A DNA stretch of 64,000 nt from Diogma glabrata (taxonomy: Eukaryota; Arthropoda; Insecta; Diptera; Cylindrotomidae). The position numbers and the translations under genes are program-made. The DNA lies in contig OY856187.1 of NCBI GenBank assembly GCA_963693315.1, positions 46,890,485 to 46,954,484 on the forward strand. Direction: 5' to 3'. Below the pieces are notes generated by a model. The model was not told the DNA's origin, did no database searches, and was given only the letters and a program-made list of their open reading frames with translations. This document shows positions 32,779 to 45,925 of the stretch, one piece after another (positions within the stretch are counted from its first letter, which is position 1; every line of letters starts with the position of its first letter).

Positions 32779-33154
32779 CTGATCGACAGCATTTGTTGCG
32801 TCAATATTTTCATCAGCGGGGTCATCACGTTCAGCTGGATCCCCAGCGTCAGCACCACCTGAATCACCACCATCTGCATCACCACTACCTGCACTACCAT
32901 TACCGGGCACTTCACGCAAATGGAAAACTGACCAAGATAGAGCTTGGGATCGTTTTTTGGAAAGTAACAACGAATTGTTCCACGAACATGAAAAAAATAA
33001 GCAAACGCATCATAAAGAAATTGAATTTTTAAAAGAGCAAAGACATAAACAAAACCTGAAAATGAAAAAACAACAACATAAAGAAAAGCTTGCAGAGAAA
33101 CGGCCAATACAAATTGAAAAAATAGATGCCATTAAGAAAATTCTAAACAAATGA
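32779..33154 (+). pseudogene. PIF/Harbinger Myb-like protein, C-terminal exon (tentative)
   Basis: An open frame without its own start codon (TGA just upstream at about 32776). It encodes a Ser/Pro/Ala-rich linker, then SRKWKTDQDRAWDRFLESNN and a highly charged helical tail (Lys/Gln/His/Glu-rich) ending IDAIKKILNK. Such a tail after a Myb/SANT domain is typical of the accessory protein of Harbinger transposons. It converges on the transposase at 33367-34649, the usual arrangement. The N-terminal part may be at 16449-16866. Confidence 0.5.
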
Positions 33155-33366
33155 ATTATTTATTAACTATAAATTATTTATTAACTATAAATGAATTATT
33201 ACTTTATTTTACAGTAAAGTATATAAATTAATTATTTACTATGAAATAAAAAATATGTTTGTTAAAGTTTAAAATAATATTTTTATTGAAGTGCTTCGGT
33301 AATTCTATTTCGTTTTAACTCGCCTAAATGACGCATTAGGATTTCAGAACTGCTTTCATTGCTTAC

Positions 33367-34649
33367 TTATTTGTCTGCGTCTTGGTTTTGTTCTGCTAGA
33401 ACAACAGGATCTTCGACCCATAAATCACCTTCCTCAATACATAAATTATGTAACACGCAACAAGCCATTACAAAATTGGATATTCGGTCAACCTTAAAAA
33501 AATCTAAGCGCATTAGTTGCCGAAATCTTTGCTTCAGCAAACCAAATGTTTGCTTGGCTATGTGTTTTGTTATATTTTTTGTAGCATTTAAATCGCCATA
33601 ATTTTTATATGGCGTTAGCAAATATTTCCTTATTGGGTTTGCAGAATCCCCTAATATATGAAAACGCGCTCCACAAATTGTTTGTAATTTTGGATATATA
33701 TGCGATAGTTTAAATATTCGCGAATCATGGATTTTGCTAGGTGATCCAATAAAAACATCCAAACATTGTTTATTCGCGTCACATATTTCCTGGAGCGTGA
33801 TGGATATTAAACCATGCCGATTAACATAAGTTGATCTTGTTTTGTGTATTGGTTTTCGTATGTATATGTAACAGCCATCTACACATCCTATTATACCAGG
33901 GAATCCACTAAGCTAAAAATTACAAATACTATTTATGAAATTCCTTTATATTACGTTTATTTTGAAAGAGATGTTTCAGTTTTTTCTGCCTCTGTTGATG
34001 GGAATTCTATAAATTCTGTTGAAATGTCGAATAAAAATTTGCATACATTAGTTATTATCCTCCATGTGGTTGAAACAGATATATCGAGAATAAATTGAAA
34101 ACTTCCCTGTTTGTAATTTTATTGCCCGCAAACCTTAAAATAATTTTTTTAATAAATTTATAAGAATATACTTCCATAAGAAAATTAAAACTTGATGTTC
34201 CACTAGAACACAAGTTCTTCCACCACGACGTAAATTTTGTTTAAAATGGATAGTATTTTTTAATTTATTTGTAAGGAAATTTGCAGTTCTTCGCGAAAGT
34301 CTCAAATTGAAACTAAAAATTGAATCATAATTTAATAAATATAAATTGCAATGAAATTAATTAAATTACTTCATCTTCTGAATAATAATTGATAAAATCA
34401 TCAATAAAATTTGAAACCCGATGCTTTTTGTTTCGTTGAAATAAATGTTGCAACTTTTTTAAAGCATACGCACATTAAATGAAGTGCTAAAGATGAAGAC
34501 GAAGGCGACGACGACTAAGACGAAGATGAAGAAAAAATTGAAGAGCTTAACAATTCTTTCAATAATACATTTTATTCTTCAGTGAAGCATCTGAAAACAT
34601 CTCCCATAGACGAGTTCTGCATATCATTCGGTTCCACATTACGTTCCAT
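33367..34649 (-). pseudogene. PIF/Harbinger transposase (HARBI1-like, DDE_Tnp_4)
   Basis: Exons run right to left. The N-terminus starts at ATG 34649, with a Ser/Asp-rich segment containing stops and a frameshift, then KHRVSNFIDDF. A GT..AG intron ends near 34325. Next come NLRLSRRTANFL and GGRTCVLVEHQVLIFLWKY, then a frame change into DISVSTTWRI and FPSTEAEKTE. After a second intron the catalytic block reads GFPGIIGCVDGCYI (first Asp), DVFIGSPSKIHDSRIF and HILGDSANP (second Asp). At the expected third acidic residue the protein reads AKQTFGLLKQRF, Lys in place of Glu. CCVLHNLC follows. Stop at 33367. Clearly Harbinger, clearly dead. Confidence 0.85.
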
Positions 34650-35154
34650 TATATTTTAAAAAAAATTTGAAAGAATTAAATGAATAATAATTCACTAATT
34701 TTGTACTTACCTTTTAAATTCTTTAAAACCTTTTATGGCTGGCTGATTTCACTTTAATTTTTTTGTTTAAAAACACTTTTATATTTTAGAATTAATAGAA
34801 ATAATCTGTGTATTAATAGAAATAATAAACTCCTCTATTTATTTCTAAATAAAAAGCATAAAATTGACATATGTCAAATTTCACTTTAATTTGTATTAGT
34901 GAAGGGGAATTGATCTAAAGGGGTAAATCTAGCTAAAATCTCAGATTTGAAAAACAGATTTTAGATACAAAATAAATCAATTTTTTTTGATCTGACGTAC
35001 CAATGAAACAAAAATTTGCTGTCAGATAAAAAAAAAATCAATTTTTTTTTTGACCTGACGTGCAAATCGAAAATCACATTATTATTATTTGACAAATACA
35101 CTTATTAAATAAAAGATTAAATAACGATTTCAGAAAAAATTTAATGTTTTACTC
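34650..35154. other. Upstream flank of Harbinger transposase
   Basis: AT-rich. Two near-direct repeats of AATCAATTTTTTTT..GACSTGACGTRC type (about 34976 and 35037) may belong to the element end, but I could not match a terminal inverted repeat. Confidence 0.4.
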
Positions 35155-35265
35155 GGTCTCGGACTAAAATGGATTTTGAAACTCGCAAAAGTGCGGTACT
35201 CCACTATCGCGTCGCACCGCAACCTTTTTACTCGTCCCAAAATTCATCATTATTTGTCCTAGTGA
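35155..35265. repeat. Imperfect ~110-bp hairpin
   Basis: GGACTAAAAT...CTCGCAAAAGTGCGGT faces ACCGCAACCTTTTTACTCG...AAAATTCATCATTATTTGTCC across a short GC-rich centre (CACTATCGCGTCG). May be a solo MITE end. Confidence 0.4.
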
Positions 35266-36408
35266 AATAAATAACTATTGTTTAAAATTTGTGTTTGATG
35301 TAGATAAAAAACTGAATTTTTTGTAAGGAAACAAAATCACACAAACAAAGATTTAATTTTGGCAGTGAATAAATCTTAAGAAAATGTGACGTGGTTTTAA
35401 TATTTGTACATTAAAATATATGTTTTTAAGATACCTTTGATGTAAAAGAGTAATTGGTTGAAGAGCAGTAACAATTTTTTATTTGAACGATAATATTTTA
35501 GATCGTACGACAAAAGTAATATCTTAAAGATTGTTCTATTTGTTTGAAAAATATCAAAACATTAATAGGACTGACCTTAACTTGCACATTATGCTGTGAA
35601 TGCAACTCTCTTATAGCTGCTACCCAGTTCCAGGCGAGTAACAAAAACGTACCCCCACATTACACGATAATAAAAGGAGGGCACGAACCAAATATGCCTC
35701 GTTTAAATATACAATTTTCACACGTCATATTGTTATTTCTTTTCCAAAATAAGCTTTTATTGCCAATCCACATAGTTCTTAAAGTTAAAATTGAACTAAA
35801 ATTGAACAATAGGGAAGTAAGCTTCTGAACACCTGTTTTTTAAAAACTTCCATAACCAAGTTTTGTCTCTCGATTTTGACGAAACTTGATACATACGCCG
35901 TAAGTGCGCTTTTACATAGTTCTAAAAGCTGTAGTATTGTTCTTTTATTAACAGTAAATGAAAAAAAAATGAAATTCTGGTTCTTTTACAAGCGAATCTT
36001 AATTGGGGAGATTTCTTATCAAAAACAAGTTTTACATTAACATAAGTAAGAATTAAATTTAAGATTTGATTAAAGAAAAATTAAAATCAATTATTATAAA
36101 ACAAAAAAAAATTGTATGAACAGAAACAAAAAAGCCCCTTATTAAAGTGAGCTTTTTTTGGTTTGTTCTCCGAAACTAGTCCTGTGCTGATTTCTTCAAT
36201 CCTACTTGTAATATTGTTGTAACTTTTCCTGATTTGTATTGTTAGAATATCCGATTGAAAATATTACACCATTAATATTGTTGTTATTATTAAAAAAAAC
36301 ATTAACATCTTTTTAATAATCCGAATAATATTATTAAAACGGGAAAATACATCTCTTGTGCAAATAAATAACGAGTGAAGGCTAAGGCAGATTGCATTGC
36401 ATAAACCG
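35266..36408. other. AT-rich stretch without gene
   Basis: A 94-codon frame at 35544-35828 begins with TTG, lacks relatives I recognise and has no splice or coding support, so I do not call it. Nothing else is seen. Confidence 0.5.
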
Positions 36409-36416
36409 GATAATCC
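36409..36416. repeat. Target-site duplication, left (GATAATCC)
   Basis: 8-bp GATAATCC directly before CAGTGGCGTAG. The identical octamer follows the other end at 41379-41386. Confidence 0.9.
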
Positions 36417-36520
36417 CAGTGGCGTAGCCAGAATTTTCCATTGGGGAGGGGTCAAGAATTATTTTATAAGACTTAATAGTTTAACCCAATAAACCAATTA
36501 ATTAGTTATATTAATAAAGG

Positions 36521-37076
36521 TAGAAACTCAACACGGACGATAACGTCGGACGATAAAAAAAACGTCTACAATTTCGCTGTTGTAACCACAGCAAAGGCGT
36601 CAGCGTGAAAAGCTGTCAAAAATAAAATTGCATAAACTAAAATACTATGTTCTTTGTCAAAATGAATTTCACAAATTTCAATTTTAAAAATAACTAATTT
36701 TTACTAATAAATAATTAATAATAATTTTTCTACTAATAACTAATTTTAAAAATAAAATACAAAACAAAGACAACTCAAAACAAAACGATTACAACCTCAG
36801 AAACGCGAAAAACATCAGAAAATCATATTTTTCAGTTGGCAGACTGTCACAATAACATTAAAAATTACCTTTGCAGCCAAATAAAAATAAAAATGATATC
36901 TGGCAATAATCATCGCCAACGATAAATTAGAAATAGAATCTAAATTTCCTCCGACGAAAAAAACTTTTTCTTTTATCGCTGTAGTTGTGTTTGAAATGTA
37001 TGTATCCTGTGTATTCTAATGTTACTAACATCGTCGTCGGACGATTTCGCCCGTGTTGTGTTTCTAGCTTAATTCA
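36521..37076. mobile_element. MITE with GC-rich imperfect terminal repeats
   Basis: The left end TAGAAACTCAACACGGACGA and the right end, read inverted, TAGAAACACAACACGGGCGA are similar and both continue into GTC..ACGA motifs, giving about 35 bp of imperfect inverted repeat. 556 bp, no coding sequence. No clear target duplication. Confidence 0.6.
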
Positions 37077-37635
37077 TTACAATAATATATACTTCATTTT
37101 AATGTTTCCTTAATTTTAATTTTTTTAATTAATGATTTTTAAAAAGTAGATTAATAATTATTTTTAACTATCTTAAATTAATTTACATTAAATAATTAAT
37201 TTTAAGGAAAAAGATTTCTTACCTTGTAAACTATGTAAAATTTAAATCTATTTGTAAAATTTAAAGACGCAAGAACACAACTTCTCTCTTCAAATTGAAC
37301 ATAACATTGAGCAATAAATGTTTGAAGTAACGAAAAAAAAAGTAGCTGATTCGTTCAAATAAGTAATTTAAAATAAAAAGAATACCAGTACGTCTATTCC
37401 TGCATTTCCCTGGGAATTGGGAATTGAGAAAAAAGTGCAATAAATGAAATAAAGGAAATTTTCTAATACGAAATTGCTATTTCCCGCGGCACGGAATACT
37501 AGTTATGAAAAAATTGTTGTAATTTATTTCTCAATTCCTATTTCACGATGTACAGGAATAGGGCTACAGATGTACTCATAAAGAAAGAATAGTAGACAAA
37601 ATAGTAGACCAGTGGGCATATATAAAATACGGCAG

Positions 37636-38283
37636 AATAGTACATTATGATGCTAGGACGTAAAGCTAAAGATTTTGGACGTATGTGGAGTTTGCATCCA
37701 CATTAAGTCCAAAATAGCTTACGTCCGTGCATCATATACTATTTTTTATTCGCCGCAAGCAAAATATTTAAAAAAAAATGTTTTTATTCGCCTACACATT
37801 AAAGTGTTACTTTATTACTGTGATTTGCGGCCTTAAAGTATGACTTTTCAACTATTTATTTTGTTGTCATAGCTACGTCCAAAAAAGTAAAAAGCATTTG
37901 TATTTGTTTAAATTCTATGAAAAATAAAATGTTTTATCAAAGCAACCCTTAAATTCAAAATTTCATTATACAATTAAAATAGTTGTTATCATTTGTTGTC
38001 ATAGCTACACAATAATTTGGAAAAAATAATAAATATTTTGTCAAAGGTTACTTGTTCCACATATTTTTATTTTAAAATTTATGAAAATTTATAATTTTAA
38101 TTTAGAATAAACAACTTTTCTTAAAATATTTTGCTTGCGGCGAATAAAAAATAGTATATGATGCACGGACGTAAGCTATTTTGGACTTAATGTGGGTGCA
38201 AATCTCGGCTAGCGCCTCGATTTGCAAACTCCACATCCGTCCAAAATCTTTAGTTTTACGTCCTAGCATCATAATGTACTATT
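37636..38283. mobile_element. Complete MITE with long terminal inverted repeats
   Basis: The left end AATAGTACATTATGATGCTA mirrors the right end. The inverted repeats are about 130-155 bp and extend inwards to GCTTGCGGCGAATAAAAAAT. The left repeat lacks a 26-bp hairpin segment present in the right one. Internal AT-rich region without ORF. A related copy lies at 15750-16243. Superfamily uncertain, since no obvious target duplication is visible. Confidence 0.85.
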
Positions 38284-38329
38284 ATTCTAAATTAATAGTT
38301 ATTTATTGTACAAGATGATAAAATTGCAG

Positions 38330-39016
38330 TATATCTTCGAGAGCGTCGAAGATTTTAGCGTCGAGGCGTCAGCCGAGACGCTAATAAGCATCGAGAAGAT
38401 AATGAAATTTTATGGTCGTGTGGAATACAACATTTTTTTCTATAGCAATTGTTAACGAAGACCAAAAAATGCAGAAAAATCAATGATAAATTTAATTTAA
38501 AAGTATCAGGAAAAAACAGTTTCACGAAAAAATGAGTATAGGTAGGCTTTGATAACTTTTTAAGTTTTATAAACAAACAAACAAATCAATTTTTTTTGTT
38601 TTTGCAAAAATTGAATTTGAAAACTAGATAGTTTGGGTTTGTCAATATGTGCGATATTACAGAAGAAAACTGCCTTCTGATATGGAAGAGGAGGCTTCAG
38701 AGACAATTCGTAGATGGCCTTAAATTTTGAATTACCTGAAAACTCAAAGAGAATACCTGTGCTTTCAAAAATGGAAAAACTTGAAGAATATCAACAGCAA
38801 AATACTTTATCTACCCTTGCTGTTGAAGTACTACTTTATCTACCCTTGATGGTAAAGTGCTATTTTTCACTCTAATTTTAGTTGATAATAGCACGTTTTA
38901 ACAGTTGCTATAGAAAAAAATTATAAATTTGCATAAATTTTGAAATAAAAATATGTGGAACAAGCTACCTTTGACATAATATTTGTTATTTTTTCCACAT
39001 TATTGTATCACTATTT
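38330..39016. mobile_element. Diverged, inverted relative of the MITE, cut by the Helentron-like element
   Basis: 38350-38390 contains CGAGGCG..CAGCCGAG, a variant of the MITE hairpin in reverse. 38918-38995 matches the MITE interior in inverted orientation (AAATATGTGGAACAAG, then CTTTGACA). The family match ends just before 39018, where the next element begins. Confidence 0.4.
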
Positions 39017-39017
39017 C

Positions 39018-40360
<1,343 letters not shown>

Positions 40361-40410
40361 TGTTTAGCGTATGGTTTTTTTTTGTGACACATTAAAAATT
40401 AAACTTAAAA

Positions 40411-40440
40411 TAGGTAGACTCTTCTATGAAATCTACCTAA
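40411..40440. repeat. Isolated Helentron-like 5' hairpin
   Basis: TAGGTAGACTC..TATGAAATCTACCTA is the 5' hairpin of the same family in the opposite orientation, without the rest of an element. It may be a truncated copy or part of an inverted pair with copy A. Confidence 0.5.
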
Positions 40441-40569
40441 AACAAAACATGAATACACATTAAATGAACTTACAATCGATTTGATTGCACGTCTTTTAGT
40501 AAACAGGTAAAAACTAAAATATTTGAACATTGGGCAGTACATTTGAACCTTAGATGTTTACATCGAGCG

Positions 40570-40800
40570 AGTCTATCCATGCTACTACGTCGGGAGTTGC
40601 CAAATGGATGTCTGAGAGGTCGCCATTGTCGAATTGGACACATAGTTGCAATGTGTTTTAAGGTTTGTTGTGGAGCGCCGCAGTTACACTCAGGGGACTC
40701 TGAAATGCCCCACTTGTAGAAATAATCAGCACAACGTCCATGATTCGTTCTAATTCGGTTTAGTGTAGTAAAGGTATGACGTGGCAGATTGAAACCAGTG
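40570..40800 (-). pseudogene. LINE C-terminal scrap (zinc-knuckle region)
   Basis: The minus strand reads GFNLPRHTFTTLNRIRTNHG, then RCADYFYKWGI and ECNCGAPQQTLKHIATMC. This is the CXC...H...C pattern found after RT in RTE/Jockey/R1-type LINEs. There is no RT here. Just beyond it, 40859-40905 has a 24-bp tandem duplication (GGTGTCCCAGGCATCCAA twice). Confidence 0.6.
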
Positions 40801-41386
40801 GTAGAAACCTAGAAGTCGGGTTAGTAATAGAAAGGCCAGTTGTGTTGTAATAATGCCAGGAGGTGTCCCAGGCATCCAAGATGGAGGTGTCCCAGGCATC
40901 CAAATTAGTTGCCAGCAGATTGCTGGCAGTCTTATGTAGAGGCCTTCTTGACATCAATCGACAACGAGTGTGGTGACCGTAATATTTGTGCAAGGGTAAC
41001 GTGATGTTGCTGGTTACCTTTTAATGTTCACGCAAGTGAGCATGAGAGCATGCGAGCGTCTGAGTGCGTGTGGAACGATATTGCTTAACACAGGGGCCAA
41101 GGAAAATGGGTGGATCTGATAGTACCATTTATAGTACGCATCGTGGCATGCAGCTGGCAGTGAGTATGTGTGCTATCACTATGACAATATAGTGGGGGTG
41201 GGGTTCTGTGGAACGAAAAGAAAGCAACTGTTCAATTCATTCGTAAGATACCAGGGAAAATCTTAATATAAGAATATTAGAGCAATTCTTCTAGATTACA
41301 GAAACTTTAAAATTTCAATGGGGGGGGGGGGAGAGGGGGGTTTAAACCCGAACAAACCCGTATATCGCTACGCCACTGGATAATCC

Positions 41387-41713
41387 AATAATCTGTAGTC
41401 ATTCGTTGACCTTTTTTAAAATTTAATGGAATTACATTAAATTATATCACACGTTTTCACCATAATGATAAAAAATATATATGATATTTAAAGTTTTTAT
41501 ACAAACTCTCTTTCTAATTTATATTAACGATGTAATGGGCAATATATTACATGTCAGTTTTGCTTCCATTTTCCATACTCCTTACTTATAGTAATATACT
41601 ATAGATACCTTCATATTAAATCGTCTTCTTAACCTACTTGTTCATAAAAACACATTCCTTTAAAATATTTTTTAAATATGAAACTTTCGGAAGCCGTATT
41701 AAGTTTGTTTTGC
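41387..41713. other. AT-rich spacer
   Basis: Between the hAT target duplication and the Foldback-like element. No gene seen. Confidence 0.6.
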
Positions 41714-44296
41714 TTAATTAATCTCAGTAACAATTCAACGGTCATGATCGAATTTGGAATAACTAATGATGCAATTATTTAGTACACATTTAGTACCAAT
41801 AGTACATGCAATAATAAAAAAATTAGTACTTATATCGCATGGGTACATATGGGATTTTTTTACCTTTTACATTTTTTTAAAATTTTTGATGCAAATACTT
41901 AATACACATTTAGTACTAATGTTGTATATAAAAAAAATTAAATTTCCCTAGAGATTTCCCGAAAAACTGGAGGTAAAAGATTTTTGCGATTTTTTTTTCA
42001 AACTTGGGAAAAATAATGATGCAAATATTTAGTACATATTTAGTACTAATGTTATATATAAAAAAATTACGTTTCCTTAAAATATTCCCAAAAAACTGGA
42101 GGTAGAACTTTTTTGGGGAAGTTTTGAAAAAAAAAATTATGCAAATATTTAGTACATATTTAGTACTATGATATTATATAAAAAGTTTTAAAAATTTCCT
42201 AAAAATTTTGGTCAAAAATGGAATTCACTCTGGAAATTAATACGCTCAATATATAAAAATGTATTGAAATCATAGACGTTTTCAATTTCAATGCAGCAAA
42301 AGACATACGTGCATTATTATTACGATTTCATTGTCAGCTTGCAGCTAAAATGTAATCTGAGCAACATGTATGATTTTTTTCCCGACACATAACAGTTTAA
42401 TCATTTATACATTTTCGATTTAAATGTTATATATATTAACCCAACACTTACCGTACACCGTTCTTTACAGAGACAAAGCAACGCAGAATCAAAAATATAT
42501 AACAAATTCAAAAGCATAATACTGTAGCAAAAAAGAAAATACATCAAAGCGATGCGGGAGATCGCTGTTCGTGAAAAAAATAGCGATTACCACTTTGCTT
42601 ATTTACGCTGAACCTAGTAGACATAACCTCAAAAAAATGATTTGATCTAATGTTGTTTAACATATATGAACTTATGACGAGTTTTGTAACATAAACTCAC
42701 CTTTAAATTTTAATTTGAAATAGATTTTGTACAATAAACCGTATACAAAATTAATTAAAACATAAAATTTCGAAAACGATTATTGAAAAATGTAATTTCA
42801 ATTAATAAATTTAATAAGACTGTTTAATATTTCCTTTAACTGAAAGAAAAATATTGAAGCCATCTATTGTAAATTTAAAATGTAAATATAAATAGCTAAG
42901 ACACTTTTTTTAAAAATAAAAACATAATTTGATCTTTTACTGCATATTATGACAAAAGAATACAAATACATATGTGTTTTGAAGAATTTTTGGACATTTG
43001 AAGGCTGATTCTGATACTAGCTAATAAAGAATTGTCTACAAAAATATTATCAAATGTAAATTTACGTCTGATTTTGCGTAAAACGGTCTTTGCTAAGACA
43101 AATGTTTTAAAAAAGAATGTGTTAAGGCTTAGATTAGACTTGTATATAGGTTGTTATGAAAACATTATTGTAATATGTTCTTTTACTCCGAATGACTGAA
43201 TATTTCCATAAATTTTTCGGGATCCAGTTTAAATTTAATTTGTTTAAAAAACTATAACGTAATATGCCGACCCCAACATAAAATATTACTTAGCGCATTT
43301 ATCCCAAATAATTTTTTGCGGGTTTGCAATATCTTTTTCTGAATTTAATTTAAAAAATTGAACTCTGATTGTGTGTCTTAGTTATAAGATTTACGATTTC
43401 ATAAAAGATCTTTTTAAATTGCCAGATATGAATGGCTCTATTGGTCATTAATTAATGCAAATTTTGGTTACAAAAATGTTAAAATCTTCTTGTAAACTCA
43501 GCATCATAAACATAACCAAAAACAAAAAAAATACACATTTTTTATTTTAGTTTCAAAAGTAAATTTCTGTTTTTCTCATATGAATTGAGATTTTGTTTTG
43601 TTCACAAAAACTGTGTTGTGGGCATAAAAAATCAACTTTCCGATAGTATTGATATCCTAATATATTGGGAAAGGATTGAAGGAGCTTTAAAAGGTTAGAC
43701 ATTTGAGAAATAAGTATATTTTTAATGAAATACAACACAGAGAATAGTTTTCCCAAATTTGAAAAAAAAATCCCAAAAATCTTTTACCTCCAGTTTTTTG
43801 GGAAATTTCTAATCAAATTTAATTTTTTTTATATAAAAAATTAGTACTAAATGTGTACTAAATATTTGCATAATTATTTTTTCAAAATTTCCCCAAAAAA
43901 ATTCTACCTCCAGTGTTTTGGGAATATTTTAAGGAAATGTAATTTTATTTACATATATAACACTAGTACTAAATATGTACTAAATATTTGCATCATAAGT
44001 TTTCTCGAATTTGAAAAAAAATCCCAAAAATCTTTTACCTCCAGTTTTTTGGGAAATTTCTAGGAAAATTTAATTTTTTTGATATATAACATTAGTACTA
44101 AATGTGTACTAAATATTTGCATCAAAAATTAATAAAATTTAAAAGGTCAAAAAAACCTATTTGTACCCATTCGATATAAGTACTAATTTTTTTATTGAAC
44201 GTACTATTAGTACTAAATGTGTACTAAATAATTGCATCATTATAGCTATTCCAAATTCGATCATGACCGTTGAATGGTTACTGAACTGCTTAATTA
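41714..44296. mobile_element. Foldback-like element with arms of ~120-bp repeats
   Basis: The left arm (about 41714-42225) and right arm (about 43740-44296) are inverted repeats. Each arm is built of four tandem units of about 115-130 bp containing TGCAAATATTTAGTACA, TTTAGTACTAATG and AACTGGAGGTA. Outer ends match through CAACGGTCATGATCGAATTT. The 1.5-kb centre is AT-rich without a credible ORF. Long inverted repeats made of subrepeats are typical of Foldback/Galileo elements. Confidence 0.75.
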
Positions 44297-45087
44297 TGAA
44301 AACTAAAAAGAATAATTATGTGCAAAAGAATTTATGCTGATCATGTTCTTTTTTCTCGTGTCAAGAGAATTTTTTTTTCAATTGGTTTTTTTAGACAGTT
44401 GGTGGTTAGTAATTAGGTTGACAGTTTATAGGTGGCTTGAAAATTTTTGGAGTTGGACAGTGATTGTTGGTTTATGTGGCTTTCTTGTTTAAAATAAAAA
44501 CAATTTGAAAATTTCTTTTTGGTCCAATAATTAGAGTTGTGTTGTGCAAAGTGAAATTCGAATGTGATTGAACATTGAACATTGCTTTGAAACTATCATA
44601 TCCCACTTTTATTTTTCTCTACCATTCCAATTATTACAATGGAGAGGATATAAGCGCTAAATTTGTAACCACAGTAAAAAAGAACAAGCGACGAAGTCTA
44701 TAACTATAAAGACATTAAAAGAGACTCTCAGGAGACAAACTCTTTTAATAGTTAATTTTTTTTAGTGAAGAGATTCGGTTTGGTGTAATAAGACTATTAA
44801 AGTTTAATGGCATATTAAATAAGTATAATTTAGGGAGGGTTGTGGCATCGCAGGGCAACCTTCTATCGACACTGGGTGGTGTTTTAAGGCACGCATTGTT
44901 TTTTCTAAATTTCTTATTTTTCCTTTCGTTGTTCTAAATTTCTTGTAACTGAGTTCGGTTGGGATGAACCTTTGCTCCAGTGAGCTAGTGGCATGGTGAT
45001 CGCTTGCAACGACCAACTGGTGGACCTTCAAGGACCACAAGACAAACCTCGTATTACAACGATTTGTTGGATTCATTCAGTCGTATC
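44297..45087. other. No gene recognised
   Basis: AT-rich. A duplicated TTCTAAATTTCTT phrase lies near 44905 and 44933. The short open frames do not resemble known proteins. Confidence 0.5.
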
Positions 45088-45925
45088 CCTAGTTTTGCTG
45101 ATGATAGCCCGCTTCATGCGTCTCATGAAAACCCTAAATTATATTCACCGTTAGCGCTTAACAACTGTAGATCAAATTTGATAGATTCATTAAACAATGA
45201 TCTTAAAACTATTTTGGATTGAGGGTTTGTTAATAGTGTTGAATTCAATTCGAGTAAAATGCAGGTTTGTTATTTTTCTAGAATATCCACACCTAATCCG
45301 TTTCAATTAAAGTTCGACTCTTAAGACCTTGTAGAGAAAAAATCTGTAAGGTTAAAAATAATATGAAATGGAATTCTCATATTTTTAACCTAGCTAAGAA
45401 TGCTGTTCAAAAATTAGGTATTTTGGGACAATGTCGCAAATTTTTTAATAGCGAACAGCTTGTTTTAATTAAAAGGGACGTAATGTTGCTGATCTGACAG
45501 ACTGTTGCACAGACGTAATGTTGCTGATCTAACAATTTTCTACAATTTAATTATGGATGAAAGAGCTTCTAAAGAGATTAAATCAATCTTACCTGAACTA
45601 GCTATAACTTCTCGGGTTTCACCAGAGCTACTACTGCGGCTCAGTAAAAATAAAAAGGTGCAGAACTGTTGCTTATCAGTGTGATTTTTTCAAAAAAGTC
45701 TCTCATCTTTGGAATGCCTTACCTTCATGGGTTTTCCCCGATAGCTTTAATCCTTAAAACTTTAAAGTCAGCGTTCATAAATTTCTTAAGAAAACTTAAT
45801 TTATTCAAACTAAATCCTAATCCCTAGTCGGCATGGTATCTTCGGATATTCAGAGACTTTAATTTATAATTTATTATAATTAACACTAAACATGCCTAAC
45901 TTTATTTAAAAAAAATATATATTTT
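45088..45925 (+). pseudogene. Degraded LINE copy, same family as 21756-23307
   Basis: Begins inside RT with FADDSPLHASHENPKLY, then DSLNNDLKTILD, and continues through stops, frameshifts and an internal deletion. It has recognisable NSVEFNSSKMQV-, MKWNSHIFNLAKNAVQKLG- and LWNALPSWVFPD-like pieces. The 3' end shares ATGGTATCTTCGGATATTCA and ACTAAACATGCCTAAC with the young copy and ends in an A-rich tail near 45910. Clearly older than the copy in gag. Confidence 0.85.

Noticed and set aside
35544..35828. 94-codon frame with a hydrophobic, signal-peptide-like start
   Set aside because: Starts at TTG, with no splice sites, no family resemblance and no coding context.
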